Assembly: GCA_965248545.1 (NCBI GenBank)
Contig: OZ252110.1
Coordinates: 930,001 to 994,000 of the forward strand
Length of the DNA stretch: 64,000 nt
Origin: Alteromonas_E sp965248545
GTDB taxonomy: Bacteria > Pseudomonadota > Gammaproteobacteria > Enterobacterales > Alteromonadaceae
Reading direction: 5' to 3'
Shown piece after piece: positions 62,176-64,000 of this stretch. Positions within the stretch are counted from its first letter, which is position 1; the number at the start of each line of letters is the position of its first letter. The notes under the pieces are model-generated. The model did no database searches and was not told where the DNA came from. It saw only the letters and a list, made by a program, of their open reading frames with translations. Position numbers and translations under genes: made by a program.

Positions 62176-63677
62176 CTACTAGATTTACTGTTCGACTTTA
62201 TCTTCTCAAAAAGTTCGAGTAATTCTTCCATCACAGAATCATCGTGTCCTGCCAGACTTGTCGCGGCGTCAACGTGTTCGAGAGCAGTAATATATTCTTT
62301 CACATCGATGTAGAATTTCGCTGCAGTTATTCGTGCTCTGTAGTGATTCGGAGCAAATGCAAGCATCTGTTCGACCGTATTTCGGGCATCTCCCACTAGC
62401 CCTGCTCTGTCATAAAAACGCATCAATGCCAAATAAGAAGGTAAATATCCGTTCTGGTTGATACTGAATTCAAAATAGCCTTTTGCCTTGCTTCTATGGT
62501 TGCGCGCAGCCTCAATGTCGTCCTCTTGACGCGCCATTCCAGCTAAATGCATATAAGCATTACCCAGATTGTGAGTCACGTTTTTCTCGAGCACCTGAGC
62601 CTTTTCGATTCGGTCAAGATAATCTAACAAGCGCTCCTTGTCTTTTTGAACACCAGCTCGGACTGCCATCACAGACATGGCAAAAGGATCATTGGCTTCT
62701 GCAGCTTCCGTTAAATAGGTGTACCCTAAGCCCTCCGCATTTCGCCAACCAAACGCTCGCGCCAGAACAGATTTAGCCTCAACGGCCGATAGCGTCTTTA
62801 TCGTTGTTTTTGCGTTGAGCTGAGGCTTATCAATAGCGAAACCGTCTTTGCTCTTACTCCGCGCATACGCAAGGACCTCGCTATTCAATTCACTGTAACT
62901 GATCGGAAAACTTTGACTGTATGCGGCATCGACGTCGACACCTTGGTTGATCAGGTTTAAAAATTTAGCGTTCGCTTGGTAGTAACTTGGAAAACCATTG
63001 CGCGCGCCCAGTGTGAAATAGTGTGTCGTTAACCAAGCTGACGCATAGTATTTTGCCCAGTATCGCCAGCCTTTGTTCACGCCCCGAACGCTTTTAAACA
63101 ACTCTTCGGGCTTAATGAAACCGCGCTTGCTGAGGGTTTCGGCCCGGTCTTTTGGCACGGCTCCGACAAAGACGTAATCGTCACCTATAACCAGCGTCGA
63201 AAAGAATTCTGCAATCCCTTCGTTGTACCAGTTCGCAAATCGCATTGGTACGTTGGTCATGACCAGATAATGCACGTATTCGTGAAATACAACATCTAAA
63301 GCGGCTTTCCCGTCACGAGAGCGCACAAACATTTGCGGGCCGTAGATGGGATTGCGAAAGAAACCACCTACATAGTCCTTCATACCCAAGTTTTTCCACA
63401 TTTTGTCTGTTTCGAACATGTACACCGTTACTTGCGGTAAATTCTCAACTTCAACGCCTTTCATAAACTGCAATACTGTCATCCTGAAGACTTCTAAGTC
63501 TTCAATCGCTTTGAGGGCGGTTTCTGTATTGTAGTCGGTATACATAATGATGTTGTCAGTGCTGACTTTTTTCCAATCCGTCGGTTCTACGGCCGACGCA
63601 CTAAACCCCAACATCACTAAAACAAGCGCAATACTTGCGCGCTGAATGCATGAACGTAGACGAGTAAAACTGTGCAT
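62169..63677 (-). CDS. Exported zincin metalloprotease with TPR-like C-terminus (DUF1570-like)
   Basis: A 502-residue protein with a signal peptide (ALVLVMLGFSASAVE). The HEXXH zinc motif is His132-Glu133-x-x-His136 in VVFHEYVHYLV, and a downstream glutamate in NWYNEGIAEFFS (Glu153 or Glu157) is the likely third ligand, giving a gluzincin of the peptidase MA/DUF1570 type. The C-terminal half contains helical TPR-like repeats (NAYMHLAGMARQEDDIEAARNHRS and so on). It should be periplasmic; the substrate is unknown. It is convergent with gpsA. Confidence 0.8.
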   Translation of the reverse strand: MHSFTRLRSCIQRASIALVLVMLGFSASAVEPTDWKKVSTDNIIMYTDYNTETALKAIEDLEVFRMTVLQFMKGVEVENLPQVTVYMFETDKMWKNLGMKDYVGGFFRNPIYGPQMFVRSRDGKAALDVVFHEYVHYLVMTNVPMRFANWYNEGIAEFFSTLVIGDDYVFVGAVPKDRAETLSKRGFIKPEELFKSVRGVNKGWRYWAKYYASAWLTTHYFTLGARNGFPSYYQANAKFLNLINQGVDVDAAYSQSFPISYSELNSEVLAYARSKSKDGFAIDKPQLNAKTTIKTLSAVEAKSVLARAFGWRNAEGLGYTYLTEAAEANDPFAMSVMAVRAGVQKDKERLLDYLDRIEKAQVLEKNVTHNLGNAYMHLAGMARQEDDIEAARNHRSKAKGYFEFSINQNGYLPSYLALMRFYDRAGLVGDARNTVEQMLAFAPNHYRARITAAKFYIDVKEYITALEHVDAATSLAGHDDSVMEELLELFEKIKSNSKSSSE

Positions 63678-63841
63678 TGATAGTCATCCTTGATGAACTG
63701 CTTAAGGGGGAAGAAGCTACCATATCGGATATCTTTGTCTAGTCGAATTATGTCGCTGTACTCAAACCATCCCTAAGTCCAATCCTAATCCCACTTGTTT
63801 TGGCCTATGTTTGCACGTTCAATGCTGACGGAGGGAACTGA

Positions 63842-64000
63842 ATGAGAAAGTCACGTAATCGCATGTTGATATGCGGTTTTACGCTACTTGAGCTAATGAT
63901 TGTACTCGGTATCCTGTTGATCATGGTTACGATCATCGCGCCCAACGTGCGAACAATTTTGGCCAAGCACCGTATCATCAGCGAGCTCAACCAACTTAGT
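63842..64000 (+). CDS. Type IV pilin-like protein, GspH/FimT type (truncated by window end)
   Basis: The frame opens at the ATG at 63842 with GGAGGG six bases upstream and continues past the right edge after 53 codons. A short basic leader (MRKSRNRMLICG) ends in the prepilin peptidase site G-FTLLE, with Glu at mature position 5, followed by a hydrophobic helix (LMIVLGILLIMVTIIAP). The text after the helix (ILAKHRIISELNQL) resembles minor pilins FimT/FimU or GspH. Whether it belongs to type IV pili or type II secretion cannot be seen here. Confidence 0.82.
   Translation, partial: MRKSRNRMLICGFTLLELMIVLGILLIMVTIIAPNVRTILAKHRIISELNQLS

Overview
The window looks like chromosomal DNA of a free-living, probably marine, gammaproteobacterium. 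The evidence is the Tat genes, the ilvI-ilvH pair, a MaoP/YifE-type (DUF413) protein, the orn/rsgA/psd block, and the gpmI/envC and yibN-grxC-secB-gpsA blocks, which resemble the enterobacterial arrangement. Large TonB-dependent receptors, a TPR-sulfotransferase, an Mrp Na+/H+ antiporter and a phasin fit a marine heterotroph. I cannot fix the genus. There are no rRNA genes, no CRISPR array and no complete insertion sequence. One tRNA is present.

Layout. 0-3.7 kb (minus): tatA-tatB-tatC, a small secreted protein, tatD and the start of a 7TMR-DISM sensor. 3.9-10.1 kb: an outer-membrane-like protein, ilvI-ilvH, maoP, a hotdog protein and a TPR-sulfotransferase. 10.2-13.7 kb: a TonB-dependent receptor whose upstream DNA carries a sigma-54-like promoter and two NtrC-like sites, then a 100-bp tandem array built on the 3' end of tRNA-Gly(GCC), with the intact tRNA at its head. 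13.7-25 kb: orn, rsgA, psd, a DMT permease, a GDPD, a MerC-like protein next to a Zur-like box, YibQ, a DUF305/beta-propeller protein, a DJ-1/PfpI protein and a phasin.

25.1-34.8 kb is the accessory part. It holds many small proteins of unknown function. One group is a run of small membrane proteins with nested or touching genes. Another is a family of four paralogous exported proteins sharing four cysteines, lying around an FGE-fold membrane protein. 35.2-41.6 kb carries a second TonB-dependent receptor, a secreted serine beta-lactamase-fold hydrolase and a pair of exported amidohydrolases, plausibly for scavenging extracellular compounds.

41.6-64 kb: an acyltransferase divergent from a membrane LytTR regulator, a GPP34 protein, the six-gene mrp operon (MrpA and MrpB fused), an S41 protease/two-component system/DUF3087 operon, an animal-type haem peroxidase, envC and gpmI, then yibN-grxC-secB-gpsA, a DUF1570-like metalloprotease and the start of a type IV pilin-like gene that leaves the window.

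The strongest candidates for something undescribed are the tRNA-Gly 3'-end array (12.9-13.5 kb), the four-member cysteine protein family (28.5-33.0 kb), the small membrane-protein cassette (26.1-28.2 kb) and the apparent nitrogen control of the first TonB-dependent receptor. Functions are family-level readings of the sequence; no database search was run.
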